Shown: positions 50,623 through 59,573, counted from the first letter of the stretch. The stretch is DNA of 64,000 bases from Marivita sp051859345 (GCF_051859345.1 NZ_JBHYFV010000014.1:39820-103819), one strand, 5' to 3'. Program-made: numbers and translations. Notes: generated by a model not told the origin, from the letters alone.

Positions 50623-50682
50623 GATCAAAGTCAAAGATTCGTTTTCCACCCATGTTTGAAACAACAACATGGGAGATTCGAC

Positions 50683-51000
50683 ATGGAACATATCAGTAGA
50701 GACAAGGTCGCGGCTGTGATCGTGATGTCCCGCGAGCTGGATCGCGCCGAAGGGGAACTGCGCGGCTTTATTGACCGCATGGATGAAGAAGAGCAGGCAG
50801 CGCTGGTCGCGGTCATGTGGATCGGGCGGGGCGCGTTCGATGTTTCGGAATGGGATGACGCGTTCGCAACCGCGATGAACGAGGCGACGACACCGACAGC
50901 GGATTACCTGATCGGAACGCCGCACCTGTCGGACCATCTTGAATCCGGGCTAGAGGCGCTGGGCATTTCCGCGATCGACGAAGAAGACCAGTTGATGTGA
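50683..51000 (+). CDS. DUF3775 family protein
   Basis: The 105-residue acidic protein matches DUF3775, with the core around ELDRAEGELRGFIDRMDEEE, QAALVAVMWIGRGAFDVSEW and TADYLIGTPHLSDHLESGLE. Function is unknown; common in alphaproteobacteria. It has its own GGGAG site before ATG 50683 and ends just before the dinB stop on the other strand. Confidence 0.85.
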   Translation: MEHISRDKVAAVIVMSRELDRAEGELRGFIDRMDEEEQAALVAVMWIGRGAFDVSEWDDAFATAMNEATTPTADYLIGTPHLSDHLESGLEALGISAIDEEDQLM

Positions 51001-51003
51001 TAC

Positions 51004-52257
51004 CTACCTGAGCGCACGGCCCTTCAGGATTGCATCTGGTCCGAACTTTTTCCGGATCGCGTCTGTGGCCCGTTCTGCCTGGGTGCGTTTGATGCCCTGC
51101 GGGTCAAGCAGATCTCCAGATACATCCGCGCCGTCCGCGGCACTCAGGTCGCTGATGCCGGCCCCCAAAAGGCGATATGGTCCCTGATCCCCGACCTGAT
51201 CGAAAAGCATCCGCGCCGTGCGGTAGATGCGATCTGCAATCTGGGTGGGATCGCCCAGAGACATGCGTTTTGTCACCAGCGTAAAGTTCGATTTCTTGAG
51301 CTTCAGCGTCACAACGCGCCCGGCCAGCCCCTTGGCCTTGGCGCGGTCAGACACCTTTTCGCACATGCGCCACAGGTGTCCGTCCAACAGATCGGGATCG
51401 TTGGTGTCTTCGTGGAACGTGGTCTCGTTCGAGATGGATTTCATCGGGCTGTTGGCGGACACGCGCCGTTGGTCCTGTCCCCGCGCAAGGTGCCAGAGCC
51501 TGTGGCCCATGCTGCCGAACCGGTGGGTCAGGTCGTCCAGGTCCCAACGCAGCAGATCGTCGAAGGTTCGAATTCCGGCGCGGTCCAGCGCTTCTTGCGT
51601 GGCGGTGCCGACGCCCCAGATCATGCGCACCGATTTTGGCCGCAGGAAGGCTTGGGTTTCGGCTTGGCCGATCACCGAAAACCCGCGTGGTTTGTCGAGG
51701 TCGGATGCGATCTTGGCGAGAAACTTGTTGTGGCTGAGGCCGATGGATCCGGTAAGTTTCAAGTCGTCCCGCATTCGTTTGACCAGTCGCGCCAGCATCA
51801 CTGCGGGCGGATGGCCATGCAGACGGGCGGTTCCTGTCAGGTCGATAAATGCCTCGTCCAGAGACAGGGGTTCGATGGAGGGTGTCAGTTCTTCCATCAG
51901 CTGGCGGATGGCGCGGGACGCGTCGACATAGGCGTCCATGCGCGGTCTCACGATCACCGCATCGGGACACAGCTTGAGCGCCTGGAACATCGGCATCGCA
52001 GACCGGACACCCTTGATCCGCGCGACGTAACAGGCGGTGGACACCACCCCGCGCCGCCCGCCTCCGATGATGACCGGCTTGTCTGCGAGGTCGGGATTGT
52101 CGCGTTTTTCGACCGAGGCGTAAAAGGCATCGCAATCCATGTGGGCGATGCTCAGATCGTAAAGTTCCGGATGGGCCAGCACACGCGGAGACCGGCACGC
52201 AGGGCACCGCGCGCCGGAGTCGAATTCAGTCAGGCAATCACGGCAAAGGGCAGGCAT
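51004..52257 (-). CDS. dinB: DNA polymerase IV with N-terminal zinc-binding extension
   Basis: The 417-residue Y-family polymerase has IAHMDCDAFYASVEKRDNPD, VVSTACYVARIKGVRSAMPM, PLSLDEAFIDLTG and the helix-hairpin-helix IWGVGTATQEALDRAGI. It copies damaged templates. The first 25 residues carry two CxxC pairs (CRDC, CPAC), a zinc ribbon that E. coli DinB lacks but roseobacter relatives have, as I recall. No beta-clamp motif was checked. The gene is convergent with the DUF3775 gene; no LexA box was noticed upstream. Confidence 0.92.
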   Translation of the reverse strand: MPALCRDCLTEFDSGARCPACRSPRVLAHPELYDLSIAHMDCDAFYASVEKRDNPDLADKPVIIGGGRRGVVSTACYVARIKGVRSAMPMFQALKLCPDAVIVRPRMDAYVDASRAIRQLMEELTPSIEPLSLDEAFIDLTGTARLHGHPPAVMLARLVKRMRDDLKLTGSIGLSHNKFLAKIASDLDKPRGFSVIGQAETQAFLRPKSVRMIWGVGTATQEALDRAGIRTFDDLLRWDLDDLTHRFGSMGHRLWHLARGQDQRRVSANSPMKSISNETTFHEDTNDPDLLDGHLWRMCEKVSDRAKAKGLAGRVVTLKLKKSNFTLVTKRMSLGDPTQIADRIYRTARMLFDQVGDQGPYRLLGAGISDLSAADGADVSGDLLDPQGIKRTQAERATDAIRKKFGPDAILKGRALR

Positions 52258-52324
52258 GGGGTTGGGTATCCGAACGTGCAGATCCAGAATACACCGCAGT
52301 CACAACAGACAAAAGGGCTGGTTC

Positions 52325-52723
52325 ATGCAGGACTTTGGCGGTGCAAAGCTTATCCTGTTCATCGGGGACCGGCTTGTTGTGCTGCGCCGGGACGACAAGC
52401 CGGATATCCCGTGGCCTGGGCGGCTTGACTTGCCCGGCGGAGGGCGCGACGGCATTGAAACCGCAGAGGTCTGCGTGCTGCGCGAAACACGCGAAGAGAT
52501 TGGACTTCTGCTTGACCGGCGCGATCTTGTCTGGCGGACGCAACACAAACGCGGCGTGTTCTTTGCTGCGCATCTGCCCGTTCTTGCAGAGGGGCGGATC
52601 ATATTCGGATCAGAAGGTCAGGGGTGGCAACTGATGTCACCGCAAGACTTCATCGCCCACCCCGATTCCATCCCGCATTTTGCGCAGATTGTGCAGACCT
52701 ATCTCGATCAGGCGTTCGGCTGA
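52325..52723 (+). CDS. NUDIX hydrolase
   Basis: The 132-residue protein has a complete NUDIX box (GGGRDGIETAEV, then LRETREEIGLL), with the metal-binding Glu residues present. It probably hydrolyses a nucleoside diphosphate derivative; the substrate is unknown. The upstream start at 52256 overlaps dinB, so ATG 52325 is chosen. Its 3' end overlaps the 3' end of pyrF by 16 bases. Confidence 0.88.
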   Translation: MQDFGGAKLILFIGDRLVVLRRDDKPDIPWPGRLDLPGGGRDGIETAEVCVLRETREEIGLLLDRRDLVWRTQHKRGVFFAAHLPVLAEGRIIFGSEGQGWQLMSPQDFIAHPDSIPHFAQIVQTYLDQAFG

Positions 52724-53424
52724 ACGGCCTGCGGGGATTGCATTTCTGAGACAATCGCTTGTGCAGCGGCCCTTGGGTTTGGCGCTTTCCAGACAGGGCG
52801 TCCGACGACGATGTGATCGACGCCGTTTCTGATGGCATTGGCCGGAGTCGCCACCCGCTTTTGATCACCAAGGTCGGAACCGGCGGGACGGACCCCTGGC
52901 GTGACGATCAAGCGGCCAGCGGATTCCGGCAAGGCGCGGATCAGGGCTGCTTCGTTCGGGGATGAGATCACACCATCCGCACCTGCCTCGAAGGCGCGGC
53001 CTGCGCGTTCTGTGACAAGATCGGGAATGTCGCCGTCGCGGATCAGGGCTTCGTCCAGGTCGCTGCGTTCAAGGGACGTCAGGATCGTGACAGCAAGGAT
53101 TTTCAGATCCGATCCCGCCGCGCCTTCCTTGGCAGCGCGCACAACATGCGGGTCACCATGCACGGTCAGGAAATCCAGATCGAACTGGGCCAGCCCGCGC
53201 ACCGCCGCCTCAACGGTCGCGCCGATATCGAACAGTTTCATATCCAGAAAAATGCGTTTGCCGTGATCCTGTTTCAGTTCATTGGCAAGCGCAAGCCCGC
53301 CGCCTGTCAACATGCCAAGACCGATTTTGTAAAACGTCACCGTATCGCCAAGCTTGCCAGCAAGCTCCAGTCCGGCCAGGGCATTCGGGACATCCAGTGC
53401 AACAATCAGGCGGTCATCTGGCAT
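52708..53424 (-). CDS. pyrF: Orotidine 5'-phosphate decarboxylase
   Basis: The 238-residue protein has the OMP decarboxylase catalytic motif (IFLDMKLFDIGATVEAAVRG with Asp and Lys residues), an N-terminal LIVALDVPN and the C-terminal phosphate site (VTPGVRPAGSDLGDQKR, IVVGRPVWKA). It makes UMP, the last step of de novo pyrimidine synthesis, in the cytoplasm. The ATG at 53424 is favoured over 53487 by alignment of the N-terminus. Length is normal. Confidence 0.95.
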   Translation of the reverse strand: MPDDRLIVALDVPNALAGLELAGKLGDTVTFYKIGLGMLTGGGLALANELKQDHGKRIFLDMKLFDIGATVEAAVRGLAQFDLDFLTVHGDPHVVRAAKEGAAGSDLKILAVTILTSLERSDLDEALIRDGDIPDLVTERAGRAFEAGADGVISSPNEAALIRALPESAGRLIVTPGVRPAGSDLGDQKRVATPANAIRNGVDHIVVGRPVWKAPNPRAAAQAIVSEMQSPQAVQPNA

Positions 53425-53529
53425 CTGGTGTTCCTTTTCCAAAAGTTGCCCCGTCTTACCCGCGTGCGACGACACGTCAAGGAACATCCCTTGCCGCCAA
53501 GTGTTCTTGCTACAACACAGGAGACATAC

Positions 53530-53742
53530 ATGAACACGAAGACAAATCCCGACCAGGTCGAACCGACTGCGCGTCCCGCGGCGATCATTGTTCTGGCGGT
53601 CGCACTTGTTGGCCTTGTCCTCTGGTCGATCGGCCCGAGCGCCTATTCCAGGGCCAACCCGTATCTGAACGATGTCCCGCAGGCCCCGACAGGAGTGATC
53701 AGCGACACGGAGGGCACTGTTTCCGAAGCGGAGGATGTGTGA
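53530..53742 (+). CDS. Small membrane protein, 70 aa
   Basis: The protein has a polar N-terminus, one membrane helix (residues 17-34) and an acidic outside tail with LNDVPQAPTGVISDTEG. AGGAG lies seven bases before ATG 53530. It overlaps the next gene by one base (TGATG), so the two are co-translated. No family recognised; it stands before clpB, but no functional link is known. Confidence 0.65.
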   Translation: MNTKTNPDQVEPTARPAAIIVLAVALVGLVLWSIGPSAYSRANPYLNDVPQAPTGVISDTEGTVSEAEDV

Positions 53743-53990
53743 TGCGACGCATTCTTTATGTGATGATCCCGCTGGGTTTCGTGGCCCTCGTCGCCGCGAT
53801 GATCTGGATTGGAGAGCCGACAGGAGGACCAGCGGTTCCGCCGTCGGAACAGATCACGACTGATCCGCTGGACACCAGCCCGTCCCCGGTCGATCCTGAC
53901 GTCGTCACAGACCCGGATGGCGACGGGTCAGACGTGGTGCCGACGCCGTCAGGTCCGGAAGGCCGCGACAATGAGGTCATCTTTGAATAG
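53742..53990 (+). CDS. Small anchored acidic protein, 82 aa
   Basis: One N-terminal membrane helix (residues 4-23) is followed by an acidic, Asp/Pro/Thr-rich low-complexity tail (PSPVDPDVVTDPDGDGSDVV). It is coupled to the preceding small membrane-protein gene. The tail should face the periplasm. No Cys for a lipoprotein anchor. Function unknown. Confidence 0.65.
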   Translation: MRRILYVMIPLGFVALVAAMIWIGEPTGGPAVPPSEQITTDPLDTSPSPVDPDVVTDPDGDGSDVVPTPSGPEGRDNEVIFE

Positions 53991-54010
53991 GGTGGTATCG
54001 TCGGGCGAGA

Positions 54011-54039
54011 CTTGAACCTCTGCGCGGCAATCTCCATTT
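54011..54039 (+). promoter_or_regulatory. Sigma-32-like heat-shock promoter of clpB
   Basis: CTTGAA at 54011-54016 and CCATTT at 54034-54039, 17 bases apart, match the alphaproteobacterial heat-shock promoter form (CTTG, 17-18 bases, CCATNT). They lie 82 bases before clpB, a classical sigma-32 target. Confidence 0.65.
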
Positions 54040-54120
54040 CATTAGGCGAGGCCCACAAGGTCTGAATGCCGCAAGCGCGGGTTTGGACCGTTTAGGGCGC
54101 TTAACATGAAGGAGATTGCC

Positions 54121-56736
54121 ATGAACTTAGAGAAGTTCACGGAACGGTCGCGCGGTTTTATCCAAGCTGCTCAAACGATTGCCATGCGGGAAAGCCATCA
54201 GCGGCTTGCGCCCGAACACATCCTCAAAGCGTTGATGGACGATGAACAGGGGTTGGCGTCCAACCTCATTCAACACGCGGGCGGCGCGCCCGAGCGGGTT
54301 GTCCAGGCTCTGGATGGCAAGATGGCCAAGATTCCCAAGGTGTCGGGGGATGCGGGGCAGGTCTATCTGGACAGCGCCACGGGAAAGGTGCTCGACGAGG
54401 CCGACAAGATTGCCAAGAAAGCCGGAGACAGCTTTGTCCCGGTTGAGCGCATTCTCATGGCTTTGGCGATGGTCAAAAGCCCCGCCAAAGAGGCTTTGGA
54501 AGCCGGTGCGGTCAGCGCTCAGGATTTGAATTCTGCTATCAATGACATTCGCAAAGGCCGGACAGCAGACAGCGCAAATGCAGAAGATCAGTACGAAGCG
54601 CTCAAGAAGTACACGCTGGATCTGACCGAACGTGCCCGCGAAGGAAAAATCGACCCGATCATCGGTCGGGACGACGAAATTCGCCGCGCGATGCAGGTTC
54701 TGAGTCGCCGGACCAAGAACAACCCTGTTCTGATCGGTGAACCTGGTGTGGGCAAGACCGCGATTGCCGAAGGCCTTGCGCTGCGGATCGTGAACGGGGA
54801 CGTTCCTGAATCCCTGCGCAACAAGCGTCTCTTGGCGCTTGATATGGGGGCGTTGATTGCCGGTGCGAAATATCGCGGTGAATTCGAAGAGCGCCTCAAG
54901 GGCATTCTGTCCGAAGTGACCACTGCGGCGGGTGAGATCATCCTGTTCATCGACGAAATGCACACGCTTGTTGGCGCGGGCAAAGCCGATGGCGCGATGG
55001 ATGCGTCGAACCTTCTCAAACCGGCGCTTGCACGGGGCGAATTGCACTGCGTGGGTGCAACAACGTTGGATGAATACCGCAAGCACGTTGAGAAAGACGC
55101 GGCTTTGGCCCGACGTTTCCAGCCAGTGATGGTGCAGGAACCGACGGTCGAGGACACGATTTCGATCCTGCGGGGCATCAAGGAAAAGTACGAACTGCAC
55201 CACGGCGTCCGGATTACGGACAATGCGTTGGTGGCTGCTGCCACCCTGTCGCATCGCTATATCACCGACCGTTTCCTGCCGGACAAGGCCATCGACCTGA
55301 TGGACGAAGCCGCCGCGCGGTTGCGGATGGAAGTGGACAGCAAGCCCGAAGAACTGGACAATCTGGACCGCGATATCCTGCAAAAGCAGATCGAAGCAGA
55401 AGCCTTGCGTCTTGAAGACGACCAGGCATCGAAGGACCGGCTTGAAAAGCTCGAGAAAGACCTTGCTGATCTGCAGGAACAATCGTCCGAGATGACGGCC
55501 AAATGGCAGGCCGAACGGGACAAGCTTGCGTCTGCGCGTGACGTGAAAGAACAGTTGGACCGCGCCCGCGCCGAGCTTGAGATCGCCAAGCGCGAAGGCA
55601 ACCTCGCCAAGGCGGGTGAGCTTTCCTACGGGGTGATTCCGCAGTTGGAAAAGAAGCTGGCCGAAGCCGAAAATGCTGATGACGATGTCATGGTTGAAGA
55701 GGCCGTGCGCGCCGAACAGATTGCAGGTGTGGTCGAACGCTGGACTGGCATTCCGACCTCCAAGATGCTCGAAGGTGAGCGCGACAAGCTCTTGCGTATG
55801 GAAGACGGTTTGCACAAGCGGGTCATCGGTCAGGATCAGGCGGTCAAGGCCATCGCCAACGCGGTACGTCGCGCGCGGGCTGGGCTGAACGACGAGAACC
55901 GTCCTCTTGGATCGTTCCTGTTCCTCGGGCCGACCGGCGTGGGCAAGACCGAGCTGACCAAGGCGGTGGCCGAGTTTCTGTTCGACGACGACAACGCGAT
56001 GGTGCGGATCGACATGTCCGAGTTCATGGAGAAACATGCCGTGTCCCGTCTGATCGGCGCGCCTCCGGGCTATGTCGGGTATGACGAAGGTGGCGTGTTG
56101 ACCGAAGCTGTGCGGCGGCGCCCGTACCAGGTTGTGCTGTTCGACGAGGTCGAAAAGGCGCATCCGGATGTGTTCAACGTGCTGCTTCAGGTGCTTGATG
56201 ACGGTGTGCTGACCGATGGTCAGGGTCGGACCGTGGACTTCAAGCAGACGCTGATCGTGCTGACCTCGAACCTTGGGTCGCAGGCGCTGTCGCAACTGCC
56301 GGACGGGGCCGATGGCGCGCAGGCCAAGCGCGACGTGATGGACGCGGTGCGGGCGCATTTCCGCCCCGAGTTCCTGAACCGTCTGGACGAAACCGTGATC
56401 TTCGACCGGCTCAAGCGCGAGGATATGCATGGAATCGTGGATATTCAGATGGCACGTCTTCTCAGACGACTGGCGGCGCGCAAGATCGACCTTCAGCTGG
56501 ACGAAGATGCACGCAAGTGGCTCGCTGACGAGGGCTATGACCCGGTCTTCGGGGCGCGTCCCTTGAAGCGGGTGATCCAGCGGGCGCTTCAGGATCCGCT
56601 GGCCGAGATGCTGCTTGCCGGGGACGTTTCGGATGGCGACATGATTTCCGTCACCGCAGGGGCCGATGGGCTTATCATCGGCGATCGTGTGGCCGCGTCG
56701 AATCGGCCGCGTCCGGATGATGCGGTGGTGCATTGA
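54121..56736 (+). CDS. clpB: ATP-dependent disaggregase ClpB
   Basis: The 871-residue protein has an N-terminal Clp repeat domain (residues 1-150), AAA+ module 1 (Walker A GEPGVGKTAIAEG), a coiled-coil middle domain (about 400-525), AAA+ module 2 (GPTGVGKTELTKAVAEFLF) and a C-terminal domain with the sensor region (GYDPVFGARPLKRVIQ). With DnaK it dissolves protein aggregates after heat stress. AAGGAG precedes ATG 54121. A heat-shock-type promoter and a strong terminator bracket the gene. Confidence 0.97.
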   Translation: MNLEKFTERSRGFIQAAQTIAMRESHQRLAPEHILKALMDDEQGLASNLIQHAGGAPERVVQALDGKMAKIPKVSGDAGQVYLDSATGKVLDEADKIAKKAGDSFVPVERILMALAMVKSPAKEALEAGAVSAQDLNSAINDIRKGRTADSANAEDQYEALKKYTLDLTERAREGKIDPIIGRDDEIRRAMQVLSRRTKNNPVLIGEPGVGKTAIAEGLALRIVNGDVPESLRNKRLLALDMGALIAGAKYRGEFEERLKGILSEVTTAAGEIILFIDEMHTLVGAGKADGAMDASNLLKPALARGELHCVGATTLDEYRKHVEKDAALARRFQPVMVQEPTVEDTISILRGIKEKYELHHGVRITDNALVAAATLSHRYITDRFLPDKAIDLMDEAAARLRMEVDSKPEELDNLDRDILQKQIEAEALRLEDDQASKDRLEKLEKDLADLQEQSSEMTAKWQAERDKLASARDVKEQLDRARAELEIAKREGNLAKAGELSYGVIPQLEKKLAEAENADDDVMVEEAVRAEQIAGVVERWTGIPTSKMLEGERDKLLRMEDGLHKRVIGQDQAVKAIANAVRRARAGLNDENRPLGSFLFLGPTGVGKTELTKAVAEFLFDDDNAMVRIDMSEFMEKHAVSRLIGAPPGYVGYDEGGVLTEAVRRRPYQVVLFDEVEKAHPDVFNVLLQVLDDGVLTDGQGRTVDFKQTLIVLTSNLGSQALSQLPDGADGAQAKRDVMDAVRAHFRPEFLNRLDETVIFDRLKREDMHGIVDIQMARLLRRLAARKIDLQLDEDARKWLADEGYDPVFGARPLKRVIQRALQDPLAEMLLAGDVSDGDMISVTAGADGLIIGDRVAASNRPRPDDAVVH

Positions 56737-56744
56737 TCCGGTGC

Positions 56745-56776
56745 AGGGTGGGCTTGATTGCCCACCCTTCTTTTTT
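56745..56776 (+). terminator. Rho-independent terminator of clpB
   Basis: AGGGTGGGC and GCCCACCCT form a 9-bp stem with a 6-base loop, followed by TCTTTTTT. Confidence 0.92.
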
Positions 56777-56910
56777 GATCTCATGCCGTCGTCCATTTGC
56801 ATTTGTTTAAGAATGCGTTGTTACTGACTTCGCTGTTGGTGTGCGTTCTTTGTTTGCTCGATACAAAATATTGATTTAGACAAGAACGAACCCACAAGAA
56901 GAGGTGAGTC

Positions 56911-57573
56911 ATGACTGCTGCGGACGATCTGCGCAAATTTCTGGGCGACGACCGCTTTGCCACTGTCATGGCAGATCCGCCGTGGCGGTTTCAGAACCGG
57001 ACCGGCAAGGTGGCCCCCGAACACAAGCGGCTTGCGCGCTACCCGACAATGGAACTCGACGAGATTTGCGCGTTGCCTGTGGCCGAGCATCTTGAAGGTC
57101 GGGCGCATTGCTATCTTTGGGTGCCGAACGCGTTGCTTCCGGATGGGCTCAAGGTGCTGAACGCCTGGGGTTTCGAATACAAATCCAACATCATCTGGGA
57201 AAAGGTGCGCAAGGATGGCGGACCGGATGGACGGGGCGTTGGATTCTATTTCCGCAACGTGACCGAAATCCTGCTGTTCGGTGTGCGGGGCAAGGACGTG
57301 CGCACGCTTGGGCCCGGTCGGTCGCAGGTCAACTACATGGAAGCCGACGAACCGGATGGCGACGTTCTCAAGACGCGCAAACGCGAACACAGTCGCAAAC
57401 CGGACGAGCAGTACAAGATCATCGAAAGCTGTTCCTGGGGTCCATATCTGGAACTGTTCGGTCGCGGCGTCCGCGACGGCTGGACGGTCTGGGGCAACCA
57501 GGCGAGTGATGACTACAAGCCGACCTGGAAAACCTACAAGCACAATTCATCGATCAGAACGGCGGCGGAGTGA
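56911..57573 (+). CDS. MT-A70 family adenine methyltransferase
   Basis: The 220-residue protein has the catalytic DPPW motif at residues 22-25 (VMADPPWRFQNR) and the usual MT-A70 body (HCYLWVPNALLPDGLKVLNA, SNIIWEKVRKDGGPDGRG, FRNVTEILLFGVRG). It should transfer methyl from SAM to N6 of adenine in DNA. The convergent endonuclease gene makes it the probable modification subunit of a restriction-modification system. An AAGAGGTG site precedes ATG 56911. The stop codon meets that of the endonuclease (TGATCA) with no gap. Confidence 0.9.
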   Translation: MTAADDLRKFLGDDRFATVMADPPWRFQNRTGKVAPEHKRLARYPTMELDEICALPVAEHLEGRAHCYLWVPNALLPDGLKVLNAWGFEYKSNIIWEKVRKDGGPDGRGVGFYFRNVTEILLFGVRGKDVRTLGPGRSQVNYMEADEPDGDVLKTRKREHSRKPDEQYKIIESCSWGPYLELFGRGVRDGWTVWGNQASDDYKPTWKTYKHNSSIRTAAE

Positions 57574-58308
57574 TCACTCTGTCACGATAGACGCCGGTAA
57601 ACCAATCAGCAGAAGCGGGCAGGGATTGCCGACCCCCCGGTCGATGCGGTCTTTCAGTTTCTGCCAATGCGTTGTCGCGGCACCGAACTTGTCGCTGACG
57701 AACTGTTTCGAAAAGGCTTCGGCAAACGGGGTTTGTTGCTCCATCAGCTTTTGAACAGCTTCCCGCTGCCGTCTCGTGCGGTCCTTCATGCCGAAGGAAT
57801 CGACCATGTCGGATTCGTCGATGAAGCCATGCTTTTCGATGCAGCGCTGAATGATGGCGCGCAAATCGTTCTGAAGGCTGGCCCCTCGGGTGATCAGGAT
57901 GCCGACCGAGATCGCGGATTGGGCATGCAGGCGTTGGAAATTCTCCAGATCGCGGTCGAAAAAGGGATCCTTGTTGTTCCACTCGATTTCAAGCGCAACC
58001 GTCCCCGACGCCCCCCGCCGGACATGATCGATTTCGTGGCTGTTGGAGACCGTTTCCCGGCCATCGACGATCAATCTGAAATCGAACGTGTGTTTCGGCC
58101 AATTCTGTTCGTAAAGGCGTTTGCGCAGACGTTGCGTCGACAGCGCTTCGCCGCCGCCTGACCCGATCAGCTCTTCAGCCGGGATACACAGGTCATGCAG
58201 GGCGGATTCCAGTTCGCCCGAGATTTTTGGAAAGTCGATCGACAGGATCGCGCCCGCATGGTTGCGGGTTTCAATGTCAAATCCTTTTTGCCGCAAGCTG
58301 TCGAACAT
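57574..58308 (-). CDS. BglII/BstYI-type restriction endonuclease
   Basis: The 244-residue protein fits the BglII/BstYI family: GGGEALSTQRLRKRLYEQNW near residue 51, EIDHVRRGASGTVALEIEWN with probable metal-binding Glu107 and Glu109, NNKDPFFDRDLENFQRLHA, and SVGILITRGASLQ. BglII and BstYI cut at AGATCT and RGATCY; the site of this enzyme is not known. It is convergent with the MT-A70 methyltransferase gene. No controller gene is seen, so timing of expression must come from promoters. The ATG at 58308 has no strong ribosome-binding site. Confidence 0.8.
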   Translation of the reverse strand: MFDSLRQKGFDIETRNHAGAILSIDFPKISGELESALHDLCIPAEELIGSGGGEALSTQRLRKRLYEQNWPKHTFDFRLIVDGRETVSNSHEIDHVRRGASGTVALEIEWNNKDPFFDRDLENFQRLHAQSAISVGILITRGASLQNDLRAIIQRCIEKHGFIDESDMVDSFGMKDRTRRQREAVQKLMEQQTPFAEAFSKQFVSDKFGAATTHWQKLKDRIDRGVGNPCPLLLIGLPASIVTE

Positions 58309-58407
58309 CTCGGCAGCCTAGATCAACCCCCGGCAATCTCAAGCGGCTATACATCGGGATGTGGCGTTTCTTGTGACTGTTGACGAACTTGGTGACCAAC
58401 CGAAAAG

Positions 58408-58433
58408 AAAGGGCGGCCCGCAGACCGCCCTTT
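58408..58433 (-). terminator. Terminator of the fasciclin gene
   Basis: AAAGGGCGG and CCGCCCTTT form a 9-bp stem with an 8-base loop. On the minus strand it is followed by CTTTTC. It ends transcription of the fasciclin gene. Confidence 0.8.
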
Positions 58434-58453
58434 GGATGTGTTCCAATCCGGGT

Positions 58454-58942
58454 TTAGCCTTCCGGCAGGATCACCGTGTCGATAACGTGGATGACGCCGT
58501 TTGACGCTTCGATGTCAGCGGTTGTCACTGTCGCGTTTTCAACCATGACGCCATCGTCAAGATCAATGGTCACAGAGGCGCCCTGAACGGTCTCTGCTTC
58601 CATGTCGTCCATGAGGTCTGTCGACATCACTTTGCCGGGTACGACGTGGTATGTCAGGATCGAAACCAGTTGGTCTCTGTTCTCGGGCAGCAGAAGGCTG
58701 TCGACCGTGCCTTCCGGCAGCGCAGCAAAGGCTTCGTCTGTCGGCGCGAAGACGGTGAACGGTCCTTCACCCTTCAGGGTCTCGACCAAGTCTGCCGCCT
58801 GAACGGCAGCAACGAGCGTCTCGAATGATCCTGCTTCAACGGCAGTGTCGACGATATCTTTGGTTTGACCGACTGCAATGCCAGCGGTGCTTACAAGCAT
58901 GGATGCTGCAGCGGTGAGGGCGAGTGTTGTCTTACGAAACAT
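58454..58942 (-). CDS. Secreted fasciclin-domain protein
   Basis: The 162-residue protein has a signal peptide (MFRKTTLALTAAASMLVSTA, cleaved near 25) and one FAS1 domain with the conserved FTVFAPTDEAFAALPEGTVD, LTYHVVPGKV and NGVIHVIDTVILP. Such single-domain proteins sit in the periplasm or outside the cell and bind surfaces or other proteins. ATG 58942 has AAGGA upstream; 58963 has no site. It stands alone with its own terminator. Confidence 0.9.
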   Translation of the reverse strand: MFRKTTLALTAAASMLVSTAGIAVGQTKDIVDTAVEAGSFETLVAAVQAADLVETLKGEGPFTVFAPTDEAFAALPEGTVDSLLLPENRDQLVSILTYHVVPGKVMSTDLMDDMEAETVQGASVTIDLDDGVMVENATVTTADIEASNGVIHVIDTVILPEG

Positions 58943-59050
58943 GTGTGTCGTCCTTTGTGTCATTCATTCTGATGTGTCGCGCACATCTGAAGGTTTAACG
59001 CAGGACGAACGGGTTTGGATTTGCGGGGAATCCCGCCTAGTCGCCTTGAC

Positions 59051-59080
59051 GAAAACGGCTTGCCGCCTAAGCCGCAAGCC
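59051..59080 (-). terminator. Probable terminator of the DUF302 gene
   Basis: GGCTTGC at 59057-59063 and GCAAGCC at 59074-59080 pair around a 10-base loop. On the minus strand the hairpin is followed by GTTTTC. It lies just downstream of the DUF302 gene. Confidence 0.55.
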
Positions 59081-59126
59081 CTTGGGGTTTCAATTGAAAT
59101 TCTTGTGATCCGGCGTCAGGGTTTCG

Positions 59127-59573
59127 TTAGTTCTCAAGTCCGATTGCCGCCTTCGCAAGGCCATCGAGCAGGTCTTCGACCTCTTTCATCGGGCCATCCG
59201 GAAAGGTGCGAAATCCGATGGTCGTGGTGTCCGGAGTGTCAGGGCGGACCATCACGAAGATGGTGTAGGGACAGAAGAGAATGTTCATCGGATCCGCTTC
59301 CATCACCTCGCGCGAGACTTGCGCAGAGCAGAAGCTGTAGATGTCAGCGTTGAGGAACAGCGTCGCGTCCGATCCGACATCGCCTTTGGTCCGTTCAAGC
59401 ATGTCACCGGTGTGGCTGACGTGGTCGATAACCAAACCTGCATCGAGGATCGCGTTCTCGAGGCCGAATGTGACGTCGTCGAAGGATTGGTCGGTGTCAT
59501 AGCTGATCCTGTCGGCCGCCGAGACCGTGGATGCCGCGAATGTCAGGGCGAGTGTGGCGAGCAGACGTTTCAT
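59127..59573 (-). CDS. Secreted DUF302 domain protein
   Basis: The 148-residue protein has a signal peptide (MKRLLATLALTFAASTVSA) and a DUF302 fold: YDTDQSFDDVTFGLENAILD near residue 25, VIDHVSHTGDML, CSAQVSREVMEADPMNILFC and CPYTIFVMVRP. Its role is unknown; binding of small ligands or metals in the periplasm is possible. Two or three Cys residues could form a disulfide. GGAGA lies six bases before ATG 59573. It is divergent from the glutamate synthase-like gene. Confidence 0.85.
   Translation of the reverse strand: MKRLLATLALTFAASTVSAADRISYDTDQSFDDVTFGLENAILDAGLVIDHVSHTGDMLERTKGDVGSDATLFLNADIYSFCSAQVSREVMEADPMNILFCPYTIFVMVRPDTPDTTTIGFRTFPDGPMKEVEDLLDGLAKAAIGLEN

Noticed and set aside
54000..54080. 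tRNA-like 3' end on the minus strand (GGTTCAAGTC)
   Set aside because: The T-stem does not pair beyond two positions and no matching acceptor 5' strand or anticodon arm is present; the same bases are better explained as the -35 part of the clpB promoter.
57568..57579. GAGTGATCACTC palindrome at the junction of methyltransferase and endonuclease genes
   Set aside because: It arises from two abutting stop codons; no other evidence marks it as a regulatory or recognition site.
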